From contig UQTU01000013.1 in the NCBI GenBank assembly GCA_900544135.1, forward strand, positions 3,400 through 67,399: a stretch of 64,000 nt of DNA. The letters run 5' to 3'. This document shows, piece by piece, positions 18,294-26,504 of this stretch. Under the pieces are notes generated by a model that was not told the origin of the DNA, searched no databases, and was given only the letters and a program-made list of their open reading frames with translations. Position 1 is the first letter of the stretch. Every line of letters starts with the position of its first letter. The position numbers were made by a program, and so were the translations under genes. The stretch is from an uncultured Collinsella sp. (lineage in GTDB: Bacteria > Actinomycetota > Coriobacteriia > Coriobacteriales > Coriobacteriaceae).

Positions 18294-20921
18294 ATGAGAA
18301 TCGATAAGCTAGCAATGACGTCGCGCGAGGCGTTGCAGACCGCCATGAGCACGGCTGCCGATGCGCAGGCCGGCGCGGTGGAGCCGATTCACCTGCTGTC
18401 TGCCCTGCTCGGTGCCGGCGAGCGCAATATCTCCGTGATCATCGAGCGCATCGGTGCCGACCCGGCCCAGCTTGCACGCTCCACGCAGGATGCCATCGAC
18501 CATGCGCCTAAGGTTTCGGGCGAGGGCCAGCAGATGGGTCTTTCCAATGAGCTCGTCCGCGTCATCGAGAAGGCCGAGAAGAAGGCCACCAAGATGGGCG
18601 ACAGCTTTGTGGTGACCGAGCATCTGCTGATGGCGCTTGCCGAGGACAAGGGTGAGGCCGGCCGCGTTCTGCGCGACGCCGGCGTGACCAAGGAGCGCAT
18701 CGAGCAAGTCTACGAGGAGCTGCGTGGCGATGACCGCGTGACGTCTGCCGAGGACAAGACTCAGTTTGAGGCGCTGGAGCAGTACGGCCGCAATATCTGC
18801 GACCTTGCCCGTGCCGGCAAGCTCGACCCGGTCATCGGCCGTACCGACGAGATCCGTCGAACCATCCAGGTCCTGTCCCGTCGCACCAAGAACAACCCCG
18901 TGCTCATCGGCGAGCCGGGCGTCGGCAAGACGGCCATCGTCGAGGGTATCGCCCAGCGTATCGTGGCCGGCGACGTTCCGAGCACCCTGCGTGACCGCGA
19001 CCTCATCGAGCTTGACATGAGCGCGCTGGTCGCCGGTGCCAAGTACCGCGGCGAGTTCGAGGATCGCTTGAAGGCCGTGCTCAAGGAGGTACAGAAGTCC
19101 GAGGGCAAGGTCATCCTGTTCATCGATGAGCTCCACACCATCGTGGGCGCGGGTGCCACTGAGGGCTCCATGGACGCCGGTAACATCCTCAAGCCGGCGC
19201 TCGCCCGTGGCGACCTGCATGCGATCGGCGCGACCACGCTCGACGAATACCGCAAGTACATCGAGAAGGACGCGGCGCTCGCGCGTCGTTTCCAGACCGT
19301 TATGGTCTCCGAGCCCACCGTCGAGGACACCATCTCGATCCTGCGTGGCCTCAAGGAGAAGTACGAGATCTTCCACGGCGTACACATCACCGATAGCGCG
19401 CTCGTGGCTGCCGCCGACCTTTCCGACCGCTACATCGCCGACCGTTTCCTGCCCGACAAGGCCATCGACCTGGTTGATGAGGCGGCAAGCCGCCTGCGCA
19501 TGGAGCTCGACAGCATGCCGGTCGAGATCGACGCCACCACGCGTCAGCTCACCCAGCTGCAGATCGAGGAGCAGGCGCTCATGAAGGAGACCGACGACGC
19601 CTCCAAGGAGCGTCTGGAGGCCCTGCGCCAAGAGATCGCCGAGGTCCAGGAAAAACTCAACGTGCAAAAGGCCGGCTGGCTCAACCAGAAGAACGCCATC
19701 GACCACGTGCAGGAGCTTAAGGGCCAGCTCGACGAGGCCAGGAGCGAAGAGGAGCGCGCAACGCGCAATGGCGATCTGGGCCGTGCGTCCGAGCTGCGCT
19801 ATTCCGTGATCCCGGGTCTGCAGCAGCAGATTCAGGATTCCGAGGCTGCACTCGAGGCGCAAAAGCAGCAGGACGGCGAGGGCCTCAACGAACAGGTGAC
19901 CTCCGATGAGATCGCCGAGGTCGTGAGCGCCTGGACCGGTGTGCCCGTCTCCAAGATGATGCAGGGCGAGCTCGACAAGCTGAAGGGCCTGGAGGGCGAG
20001 CTGCATAAGCGCGTCATCGGCCAGGACGAGGCGGTCTCCGCCGTCGCCGCAGCTGTGCGCCGCAGCCGTGCGGGCCTCTCCGATCCAGACAAGCCCATCG
20101 GCAGCTTCTTCTTCCTGGGCCCCACCGGCGTGGGCAAGACCGAGCTCGCCAAGGCGCTTGCCGAGTGCCTGTTCGACGACGAGCGCGCGCTCGTGCGTAT
20201 CGACATGTCCGAGTACATGGAGAAGTTCAGCGTCCAGCGTCTGATCGGTGCGCCCCCGGGATACGTGGGCTACGACGAGGGCGGCCAGCTTACCGAGGCC
20301 GTACGCCGTCGCCCCTACTCCGTGATCTTGCTCGACGAGATGGAGAAGGCCCATCCGGATGTCTTCAACGTGCTGCTGCAGGTGCTCGACGACGGCCGCC
20401 TGACCGACGGTCAGGGTCGCCAAGTGTCCTTCAAGAACACGATCATCATCATGACGTCTAACGTGGGCTCCAAGGCTATCGCCGAGCTTTCCGGCAAGGA
20501 CGAGGAGGAGATGCGCCATCAGGTCAACGCGGCCATGGCTCAGACCTTCCGCCCCGAGTTCCTCAACCGTATCGACGATATCGTGGTGTTCCATCCGCTC
20601 GGCATGGCGCAGATTGAGAAGATTGTCGACATCCAGCTTGCCGACGTCCGCGCGCGTCTGGCCAAGGAGCGCATGACGCTTGCCATCACCCCGGCGGCCA
20701 AGCAGATGCTCGCCGTGGGCGGCCTGGACCCCGTGTTTGGCGCCCGTCCGCTCAAGCGTCTGGTTCAGCGCGAGGTCGTGGATGCCATCGCCGCCGCTAT
20801 CATCGACGGCACGGTGCGCGAGGGCGATCAGGTGACGGTCGATGTCGACAAGGACGGCGGCTTTACCGTCGTGTGCGACAATACGCCGGCGGCCACCTAC
20901 GAGGTCCCCGACGCCGAGTAG
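18294..20921 (+). CDS. clpB: ClpB disaggregase
   Basis: 875 residues, full length. The N-terminal Clp repeat domain (1-145) precedes two AAA+ modules. The first has Walker A GEPGVGKTA and Walker B VILFIDELHT. A middle coiled-coil propeller lies at about 410-525 (EEQALMKETDDASKERLEAL). The second has GPTGVGKTELAKALAE and VILLDEMEKAHPD. The absence of a ClpP-binding loop and the middle domain mark it as ClpB rather than ClpA/C. It resolves protein aggregates with DnaK/DnaJ/GrpE, and the shared upstream motif implies co-regulation with dnaK by HspR. Confidence 0.98.
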   Translation: MRIDKLAMTSREALQTAMSTAADAQAGAVEPIHLLSALLGAGERNISVIIERIGADPAQLARSTQDAIDHAPKVSGEGQQMGLSNELVRVIEKAEKKATKMGDSFVVTEHLLMALAEDKGEAGRVLRDAGVTKERIEQVYEELRGDDRVTSAEDKTQFEALEQYGRNICDLARAGKLDPVIGRTDEIRRTIQVLSRRTKNNPVLIGEPGVGKTAIVEGIAQRIVAGDVPSTLRDRDLIELDMSALVAGAKYRGEFEDRLKAVLKEVQKSEGKVILFIDELHTIVGAGATEGSMDAGNILKPALARGDLHAIGATTLDEYRKYIEKDAALARRFQTVMVSEPTVEDTISILRGLKEKYEIFHGVHITDSALVAAADLSDRYIADRFLPDKAIDLVDEAASRLRMELDSMPVEIDATTRQLTQLQIEEQALMKETDDASKERLEALRQEIAEVQEKLNVQKAGWLNQKNAIDHVQELKGQLDEARSEEERATRNGDLGRASELRYSVIPGLQQQIQDSEAALEAQKQQDGEGLNEQVTSDEIAEVVSAWTGVPVSKMMQGELDKLKGLEGELHKRVIGQDEAVSAVAAAVRRSRAGLSDPDKPIGSFFFLGPTGVGKTELAKALAECLFDDERALVRIDMSEYMEKFSVQRLIGAPPGYVGYDEGGQLTEAVRRRPYSVILLDEMEKAHPDVFNVLLQVLDDGRLTDGQGRQVSFKNTIIIMTSNVGSKAIAELSGKDEEEMRHQVNAAMAQTFRPEFLNRIDDIVVFHPLGMAQIEKIVDIQLADVRARLAKERMTLAITPAAKQMLAVGGLDPVFGARPLKRLVQREVVDAIAAAIIDGTVREGDQVTVDVDKDGGFTVVCDNTPAATYEVPDAE

Positions 20922-20966
20922 ATTTTTGGGAGATGCCTTAAAACCTGCCAGTCGTCTCTAAACGCC

Positions 20967-21003
20967 AAGGGCGGCGGATCCAATTGGGTCCGCCACCCTT
21001 TTT
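20967..21003 (+). terminator. Terminator of clpB
   Basis: AAGGG.GGCGGA pairs with TCCGCC.CCCTT around CCAATTGG, followed by TTTTT (ending 21003). Confidence 0.85.
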
Positions 21004-21055
21004 CGTGCGACAATCGATAATGTTGAACACGATTGCATGGCAAGGAGATATGCAG

Positions 21056-21250
21056 ATGATAGACAAGAACAAGACGAATGCGCCGGTCGCCAACGCCGCG
21101 CCGGCCGCACCCAAGCCTGCGCCTAAGCCGGCACCCAAGCCGCGCGACCCCTACATCCGTGCCGAGAACGAGGATGACGACGGCTACGATCCTTATAGCG
21201 ATCGTCGCCCCGAGCGCGAGCCCCTCTTCGAAGCCGACCCCTGGCGTTAA
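21056..21250 (+). CDS. Small proline-rich acidic protein
   Basis: 64 residues from the ATG at 21056, eight bases after AAGGAG (an ATG two codons earlier is too close to it). The N-terminal half is an Ala/Pro/Lys stretch with repeated KPAP units, and the C-terminal half is acidic (ENEDDDGYDPYSD). No fold or family is apparent; it is probably disordered. It follows the clpB terminator and has its own ribosome site. Similar tiny tails occur as uncharacterised proteins in this class, but function is unknown. Confidence 0.55.
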   Translation: MIDKNKTNAPVANAAPAAPKPAPKPAPKPRDPYIRAENEDDDGYDPYSDRRPEREPLFEADPWR

Positions 21251-21387
21251 GTAGCTCATTTGGGACGGGGTTTTTAGCTACTTTGTTTTCGGCTAGAGGC
21301 GTTCATGCCTGCCCCCTCGGCCGCTCGATATCCTCCGGGAGGGGCCACTAATAGAAAACTTGCTTAACCATTAATCAAGATACGCAT

Positions 21388-21447
21388 AATCTTGCTCTCC
21401 TGCTAATCAAGAATTGTTATAATCTTGATTAACAGGAGAGCAAGATT
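21388..21447. promoter_or_regulatory. 25-bp palindrome containing TATAAT, upstream of the AAA/DUF4143 gene
   Basis: The arms 21388-21412 and 21423-21447 are reverse complements except for one position. TATAAT (21418-21423) spans the loop. The right arm ends nine bases before the ATG and includes the purine-rich ribosome-binding segment, so it could act as a DNA operator or as an RNA hairpin that masks translation. Confidence 0.72.
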
Positions 21448-21455
21448 GGAGAATT

Positions 21456-22808
21456 ATGGCATTCAACGACTTGGTGGCTCAAAAAATAAAGGACTTTGAG
21501 CAACAGGGGATTCCGCAGGTCTTTGAGCGCGATCTTGATCTGGGCAACCCGCAGGAGCCAAAGCGCGACAACATCGTATATGTGATTGTGGGCGCCCGTC
21601 GTTGTGGAAAGACGTATCGCCTGTATCAGGAGATGCGGCGGCTTCAGGGCCAAGGCGTCGAGCTTGACCGGATGCTATATTTCAATTTTGAGGATGAGCG
21701 CTTGCGTCCGTATGAGCCATCGCTACTAGCGGACGTGCTCGATACATTCTATGCACTATATCCTGCTGCTCGAGACGAGGGCGCCTACCTTTTCTTTGAC
21801 GAGATCCAGGAAATACCCGAATGGGGTGCGTTTCTGCGACGCGTGGTCGATACGGAGAAGGCGACCGTTTACGTGACGGGATCTTCTTCTAAGATGCTGT
21901 CCTCAGAACTTAAGAGCGAGTTCAGGGGCCGTTCTCTTGTGCGAGAGCTTTTTCCGTTGAGTTTTTCGGAATACGTCCGATATAAGACGGGGAGCGTTCC
22001 TGAGTCGAACGCGCCCTTCTCCTCGAGCGATGCAGCGTTGCTCCGACACCATCTGGTCGGATATCTCGAGCGAGGGGGATTCATCGCGGCACTTGAGCAG
22101 ACGCCCGCAGACGCGATTCAGCTGCTACAGGAATATGCGTCGCGAACGGTCGCCATGGACGTCGTTGAACGTTACGACGTCAAGAACCCCCGTTTGGCCT
22201 CGCTGTTTCTGGCGCGGTGCATGGCATCTTCGGGACGAGAGCTGTCAGTGAACAAAGTGTACAACGAGTTCAAGAGCAGACAGATATCCGTCAGTCGAAA
22301 TACGCTCAGCGACTTACTTGAGTATTACGAGGACGCCTACCTGCTGTTTTCGGTGCCGGAGTTCACGCGTTCGCTTGCAAATAATACGCGGTCTGCGTCT
22401 AAGGTCTACGCCGTCGATCCTGCGATGTTCGGAGCGTTCTCCCCCGCATCGGCATTGGATCAGGGTCAGAGGCTCGAGACCGCGGTGTTCAATGCGCTCA
22501 GAAGAAGGACCCCCGCCGCGCGGCCTGGTTCGGTTTGCCGCCTGCTGATTAAAGATAAGAATAAAAGCCATGAGGTGGACTTTGTGGCTGGGGATGCGCT
22601 CCTCATGCAGGCTTATAGCCTAATTCAGGTGAGTGTGGATATGGCAAGCGAGAAAACGCGTGAGCGTGAAACTGCCGCGCTCGATGCCGCGATGGCCCAG
22701 TTTGATCTTGGCGAGTCGGCAATCGTTACCATGGATGAGCAGGCCGATATTCCATGCAAACACGGCGTGGTACATGCTGTGCCCGCATGGAAGTGGCTCC
22801 TTTCCTAA
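21456..22808 (+). CDS. AAA-14/DUF4143 family ATPase
   Basis: 450 residues. Walker A is VGARRCGKTYRL, Walker B YLFFDEIQEIPEW, and the sensor-like VTGSSSKML is followed by SEFRGRSLVRELFPLSFSEY, typical of AAA-14 proteins. The C-terminal part has the DUF4143 pattern, with the nuclease-like EVDFVAG. The family is widespread in anaerobes, often patchily distributed, and its cellular role is not established; links to defence or toxin-antitoxin behaviour have been suggested. The gene is less GC-rich than clpB and is single with its own palindromic promoter, consistent with transfer. Confidence 0.88.
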   Translation: MAFNDLVAQKIKDFEQQGIPQVFERDLDLGNPQEPKRDNIVYVIVGARRCGKTYRLYQEMRRLQGQGVELDRMLYFNFEDERLRPYEPSLLADVLDTFYALYPAARDEGAYLFFDEIQEIPEWGAFLRRVVDTEKATVYVTGSSSKMLSSELKSEFRGRSLVRELFPLSFSEYVRYKTGSVPESNAPFSSSDAALLRHHLVGYLERGGFIAALEQTPADAIQLLQEYASRTVAMDVVERYDVKNPRLASLFLARCMASSGRELSVNKVYNEFKSRQISVSRNTLSDLLEYYEDAYLLFSVPEFTRSLANNTRSASKVYAVDPAMFGAFSPASALDQGQRLETAVFNALRRRTPAARPGSVCRLLIKDKNKSHEVDFVAGDALLMQAYSLIQVSVDMASEKTRERETAALDAAMAQFDLGESAIVTMDEQADIPCKHGVVHAVPAWKWLLS

Positions 22809-22852
22809 TCGTCTATGGATTTGCGAGGCCAGGACTCAGGTGTCATGGTCCG

Positions 22853-24340
22853 CTAGTCCTGGGCCTTGATGCTCGGCAGGAGAATCTGGGCGAGATAGTC
22901 GCTCTCGAGTTTGGTCGCGGCGTCGGCCTTGCCGTCTTTGCCGACCAGTACGTTCTTGATCTGGCTATAGGTGTAGCGGTTGCCGGTCGTGAGCTCGACA
23001 AGCTCAATGGCCGAGTCCATGGGGTAGGTCGACACGGGATTCTGCGTCCGTCCGTTGATGGTCTGGGGCACCACGTACGGATAGACGGGGCCGCTGGCGT
23101 AGACGGTATAACCGTTGCCTAGGTTGGCCGTACCCAAAACCGTATCGCCCTCATCGGGCGTAAAGCTCTCGCCCTCGCGTGTCGCGACGAGCGTCACAAT
23201 CGGCGTATCGCTGTCGCCGGCAAGATAGATGCATAGCGTGCTGCCATTTTGCCAAGTCTCGACCTTGCCGTACCATTCGACGGGGATATCGAGCTGGTAG
23301 AGGTCGGTTGCCTTGTGACGGGCGTCGGCATCACGGGCTGCCTGTGCCTTTTGCGCGCTCACGGCATTGACGGCGGCATCGCGGCGCGTAATTGCCGCCT
23401 GCTGGAGTATCTTTGCCGCGGCGGCAGAGCTCGCGCCGCCTTCCTCGGCATACTTGGCGGCGGCATCGATTTGGTCGTCAGTCACCGTGTCGGCCGAAGG
23501 CACCTTAAGCTTAAAGGTGGCTTGAGCGCGCAGATCCTGCCCGTCATTCTTGACTGTAACCTGGGCCTTGGTGGTCGGGACGGTGTAGATGGTGCCGTCG
23601 GCCGCGATGGGGGAGGCGGCGATGGAGAACGTGTAATCGCCGGGCAGCAGCCTAATGCCGCGGCCATGCTCGTCAACATAGAGCGTTTCGCTCACGGAAG
23701 AACCGTCGGAATCCTGGCCGCTCACCTGCACGGGAATCTTGGAGCCGGTGGAGCAGTCGAGGCCCGCGGCATGTACGCCAATCTGCACCGACATCATCGT
23801 GTGGGCATTGGCGGCGGCGATGGCAGCCTGCTCTTGCCGGTATCCGTTCCAGGCTGCGTAGCCTGCGCCGCCGGCGACGAGCGCGACGGCCACAGCGCCG
23901 GCGACCATTAGATTGCGGCGCTTGGGCGACATCTTGCGATGGCGGACCTCGGCCTCATGTGCCGAAGGAACGGACGGCAGGGGAATATCTCCCATGGCGA
24001 TGGTCTCGTCGACGACTGGCGCAGAGCCCAAGCCGGGGAGCTCGCGGGTGAGCGATTCGTCGACGGGCAAGTCGCCAAGCAGGGAGGTCTCATCTCCCGC
24101 GTTGGGTTCCGGTTGGCCATTGCCCTCGTCATCGCCTTTTTCGACATCGGCTTCATCGCGAGCATCCTCGACGTCGTCGCCCGTATCCGGTATGCCATCG
24201 CCCGCCGCGTCCTGCATGTCGACGATTGTCTCGTCAAACGCAACTTCGTCCAGCGAAAACCGGTCTAGGCTCTCCAAGGCCTCGGCGCACGCCGCTGCAT
24301 CTTGGGCCGCGTCCTCTTGGCCCCTCGTCTCATTTTCCAT
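22853..24340 (-). CDS. Single-pass membrane protein with acidic cytoplasmic domain
   Basis: 495 residues. A strongly acidic, Asp/Glu-rich N-terminal region (1-135) leads to basic RHRKMSPKRRN, then one membrane segment (about 144-165, MVAGAVAVALVAGGAGYAAW). A large outer part includes a beta-rich domain and an Ala-rich helical segment (KYAEEGGASSAAAAKILQQ). This is the plan of several actinobacterial envelope proteins whose acidic tail may be a kinase or FHA target, but I recognise no family. GGGGGA precedes the ATG. Convergent with the ATPase gene, 44 bases apart. Confidence 0.75.
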   Translation of the reverse strand: MENETRGQEDAAQDAAACAEALESLDRFSLDEVAFDETIVDMQDAAGDGIPDTGDDVEDARDEADVEKGDDEGNGQPEPNAGDETSLLGDLPVDESLTRELPGLGSAPVVDETIAMGDIPLPSVPSAHEAEVRHRKMSPKRRNLMVAGAVAVALVAGGAGYAAWNGYRQEQAAIAAANAHTMMSVQIGVHAAGLDCSTGSKIPVQVSGQDSDGSSVSETLYVDEHGRGIRLLPGDYTFSIAASPIAADGTIYTVPTTKAQVTVKNDGQDLRAQATFKLKVPSADTVTDDQIDAAAKYAEEGGASSAAAAKILQQAAITRRDAAVNAVSAQKAQAARDADARHKATDLYQLDIPVEWYGKVETWQNGSTLCIYLAGDSDTPIVTLVATREGESFTPDEGDTVLGTANLGNGYTVYASGPVYPYVVPQTINGRTQNPVSTYPMDSAIELVELTTGNRYTYSQIKNVLVGKDGKADAATKLESDYLAQILLPSIKAQD

Positions 24341-24473
24341 ATATCCCCCAAGCTCAATATCGGGACAACAATGTACCCAAAATTAAGGTCACATAGAGCT
24401 GGCGTGCAGTCGGAAATTCGATTTTATCTGCGCGATACATTGTGAATATGTGCATGAATGCACGCGCGACAGC

Positions 24474-24514
24474 AAAAAGCCCCCGGAAAGCAAACGAATT
24501 GCTTTCCGGGGGCT
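24474..24514 (-). terminator. Terminator of the polytopic membrane protein gene
   Basis: AGCCCCCGGAAAGCAA (24478-24493) is the exact reverse complement of 24499-24514. On the minus strand the stem is followed by TTTTTG, so it terminates the gene at 24583-25590. Confidence 0.88.
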
Positions 24515-24582
24515 GCGCATAACGCGAGATTACGGAGCCAAAGAGACGCGCCTACATCCAAATGCGGACGGCAGCGAGCGCG

Positions 24583-25590
24583 TTACTCGGCGTGTGCGTA
24601 ATCCACCTTGGCGCGGCGAGCGGTGGCCTTCTCCCAATCGCTGGTGCCCTCAAAGACATCCTGCTTGTAGGGATTGCGGCCGAGCTTCTTGGCGCGGTAG
24701 GCGATGTAGATGATCGCGGCGACGTTGGCGACCAGTGCGGCGATCGAGACCGCGGTAGCGGCGCCTGCGTCGAGCGTGGAGTGCGTCACAAAGATGGACT
24801 CCTCCTGGAAGTACGGGAACACCTGGGCAAACATGCACCAAATGGCCAGCGTAAAGGCACGGTTCTGGATCCAGCCGCCCTTGTTCCAGATAAAGGCGGC
24901 GACGGTGGGCGCCAGCAGCAGCGCAAAGCCGCAGAACCAGGAGTGGGTGGGCAGGCAGTTGTAGGTGTAGCAGAAGTTCCAGATGTCGTAGGCGATGATG
25001 TAGACCCAGGTCATGTCGGGCCACAGCATGTCGGTCTTGTCCTCGGAGGCGTAGACGCTCCACCAACCGGTCATGCAGAAGATGTTGATGATGCCCGCGA
25101 TGCCGTTGAGCACGTTGTTCCAGCCGGCAAGCTGCGTGGCGCCCTCGGAGGTGACCCAAGTGGACTGGCCCAGGACAAAGAAGTGATAGGCGCTCTCAAA
25201 GTCGGACACGACGGCAATCATGATGTTGATGGCGACGATCACAAACGGCCACGCGCGGAACCAATGCGCCTTGCCGATCTTGCCCCACTGGTACTTAATG
25301 GCAATGAAGCCCCAGCAACCGGCCAGCGCCGCGTATACCTTGGCGTAGTGGAACCAGCTGTTCTGGTACACATGGGTGGGGTTGGTGAGCGCCCACTCGG
25401 CACCCTGCGAGACGCCGATGGCGATAGCGACGCAGTAGATGGTCATGGCCAGCGGAGCCACGCCAAAGATGATTGCCGCGCCCAGCTTGGTGCGGCGGCC
25501 GACCTCGTTGAGCACGATCAGGCCAATAAAGACCATGGCCCAGCCGGCCCAGTGGATAAGGGTATCGCTACCCCAAACATCGAACAGCAT
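24583..25590 (-). CDS. Polytopic membrane protein, possibly DUF5692 family
   Basis: 335 residues with roughly nine hydrophobic spans and many aromatic residues (WFHYAKVYAALAGCWGFIAI, YDIWNFCYTYNCLPTHSWFC). It resembles membrane proteins annotated DUF5692 in Coriobacteriia; I hold that name loosely. No transport motif or active site is evident. GAAAGGAGAG precedes the ATG. It lies 63 bp downstream of tetR on the same strand, so the two are probably one operon, controlled by the twin operators at 26376-26413. Confidence 0.75.
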   Translation of the reverse strand: MLFDVWGSDTLIHWAGWAMVFIGLIVLNEVGRRTKLGAAIIFGVAPLAMTIYCVAIAIGVSQGAEWALTNPTHVYQNSWFHYAKVYAALAGCWGFIAIKYQWGKIGKAHWFRAWPFVIVAINIMIAVVSDFESAYHFFVLGQSTWVTSEGATQLAGWNNVLNGIAGIINIFCMTGWWSVYASEDKTDMLWPDMTWVYIIAYDIWNFCYTYNCLPTHSWFCGFALLLAPTVAAFIWNKGGWIQNRAFTLAIWCMFAQVFPYFQEESIFVTHSTLDAGAATAVSIAALVANVAAIIYIAYRAKKLGRNPYKQDVFEGTSDWEKATARRAKVDYAHAE

Positions 25591-25653
25591 GCTGCTCTCC
25601 TTTCACACGCCCGCGGCCCCTCTTCCGATCGCGGGCAGTTTGGCCAAATGTCG

Positions 25654-26316
25654 TCAGTTCTGGGGCTTGCGCTCCGGATACTTGGCGGTGTAGCCCTCGA
25701 TGTGGAGTGTCGAGGCGATGATTTCCTTGACCGTCTCGTCGGGCACATCGGGGTGCGTGCGGATATACATCAAAAGACCCATGATGAGGGTGTAGAACGT
25801 CTCGTAGACATGGTCGATGCGTAGCTCGTGATGGGCGACAAAATCCACCACGGTGGTGTCGCAGATATACTGCGCCACGCGCTGGACCACGTTGTGCAAA
25901 AAGCCGCCGTAGAGCGCGCCACTGCTCGAGGTGAGCGTACTCGGCAACTCGTGGCCGCTCACGACCAGGCGTTTAAAGAGCGGAGCGACGGTGTCGAGTG
26001 CGCCTTCGATGTCGCCAACCGTGCGGCTGGCGTTCCACTGCTCGAGCTCGGCGATAAAGCCGTCGATCGCCTCGTCCATAACGGCGGTGACGGCGGCGTC
26101 CATATCGGCAAAGTAGTGGTAGAACAGCGAGCGCGTGCAGCCGGCCCGCTTGGTCACAGCCGATACCGAAAGATGGGACACACCAAGCTCGGCGCTCACG
26201 GCGCGCACGGCAGCGAGAATCTCGCGTCGGCGCTCGTCACCCGTCAGGCGCTTTGCCGTGCTGTCAGGCGCGGGGACGGCGTCGACCACAGAGATGTTTG
26301 CTATGCCATCGCTCAT
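25654..26316 (-). CDS. TetR-family transcriptional regulator
   Basis: 220 residues. The N-terminal HTH is typical: RRREILAAVRAVSAELGVSH, then TKRAGCTRSLFYHYF. The C-terminal ligand domain is divergent. It is transcribed away from the 925-aa oxidoreductase gene and towards the polytopic membrane gene. Two perfect TTGAC-N5-GTCAA palindromes in the shared intergenic region are its likely operators, so it probably controls both directions. Confidence 0.92.
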   Translation of the reverse strand: MSDGIANISVVDAVPAPDSTAKRLTGDERRREILAAVRAVSAELGVSHLSVSAVTKRAGCTRSLFYHYFADMDAAVTAVMDEAIDGFIAELEQWNASRTVGDIEGALDTVAPLFKRLVVSGHELPSTLTSSSGALYGGFLHNVVQRVAQYICDTTVVDFVAHHELRIDHVYETFYTLIMGLLMYIRTHPDVPDETVKEIIASTLHIEGYTAKYPERKPQN

Positions 26317-26365
26317 GCGTTTGCCGCCTTTCGTCCGTTTGGGCCCGACCGTTCGCCTAACAGTC

Positions 26366-26394
26366 TTGATTATTGTTGACGGTTCGTCAATACT
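26366..26394 (+). promoter_or_regulatory. Predicted promoter of the oxidoreductase gene
   Basis: TTGATT (26366-26371) and AATACT (26389-26394) are 17 bases apart. The spacer holds the first TTGAC-N5-GTCAA operator, so repression by steric block is plausible. Confidence 0.5.
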
Positions 26395-26413
26395 GTTTTT
26401 GACACAATGTCAA
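26376..26413. promoter_or_regulatory. Twin TetR-type operators
   Basis: TTGACGGTTCGTCAA (26376-26390) and TTGACACAATGTCAA (26399-26413) are both perfect 5-5-5 palindromes, with centres 23 bases apart. Flanking TATTG and CAATA also mirror each other. The location between divergent tetR and the oxidoreductase gene points to TetR binding. Confidence 0.78.
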
Positions 26414-26504
26414 CAATAGCGGGTGAACGGCATGGGGGCATGTCGAACCCGTACAAAGAGGGGTGCCGCGGTCTCGCCGGGCTGTGGCAAGAGAAGGGAC
26501 AACC

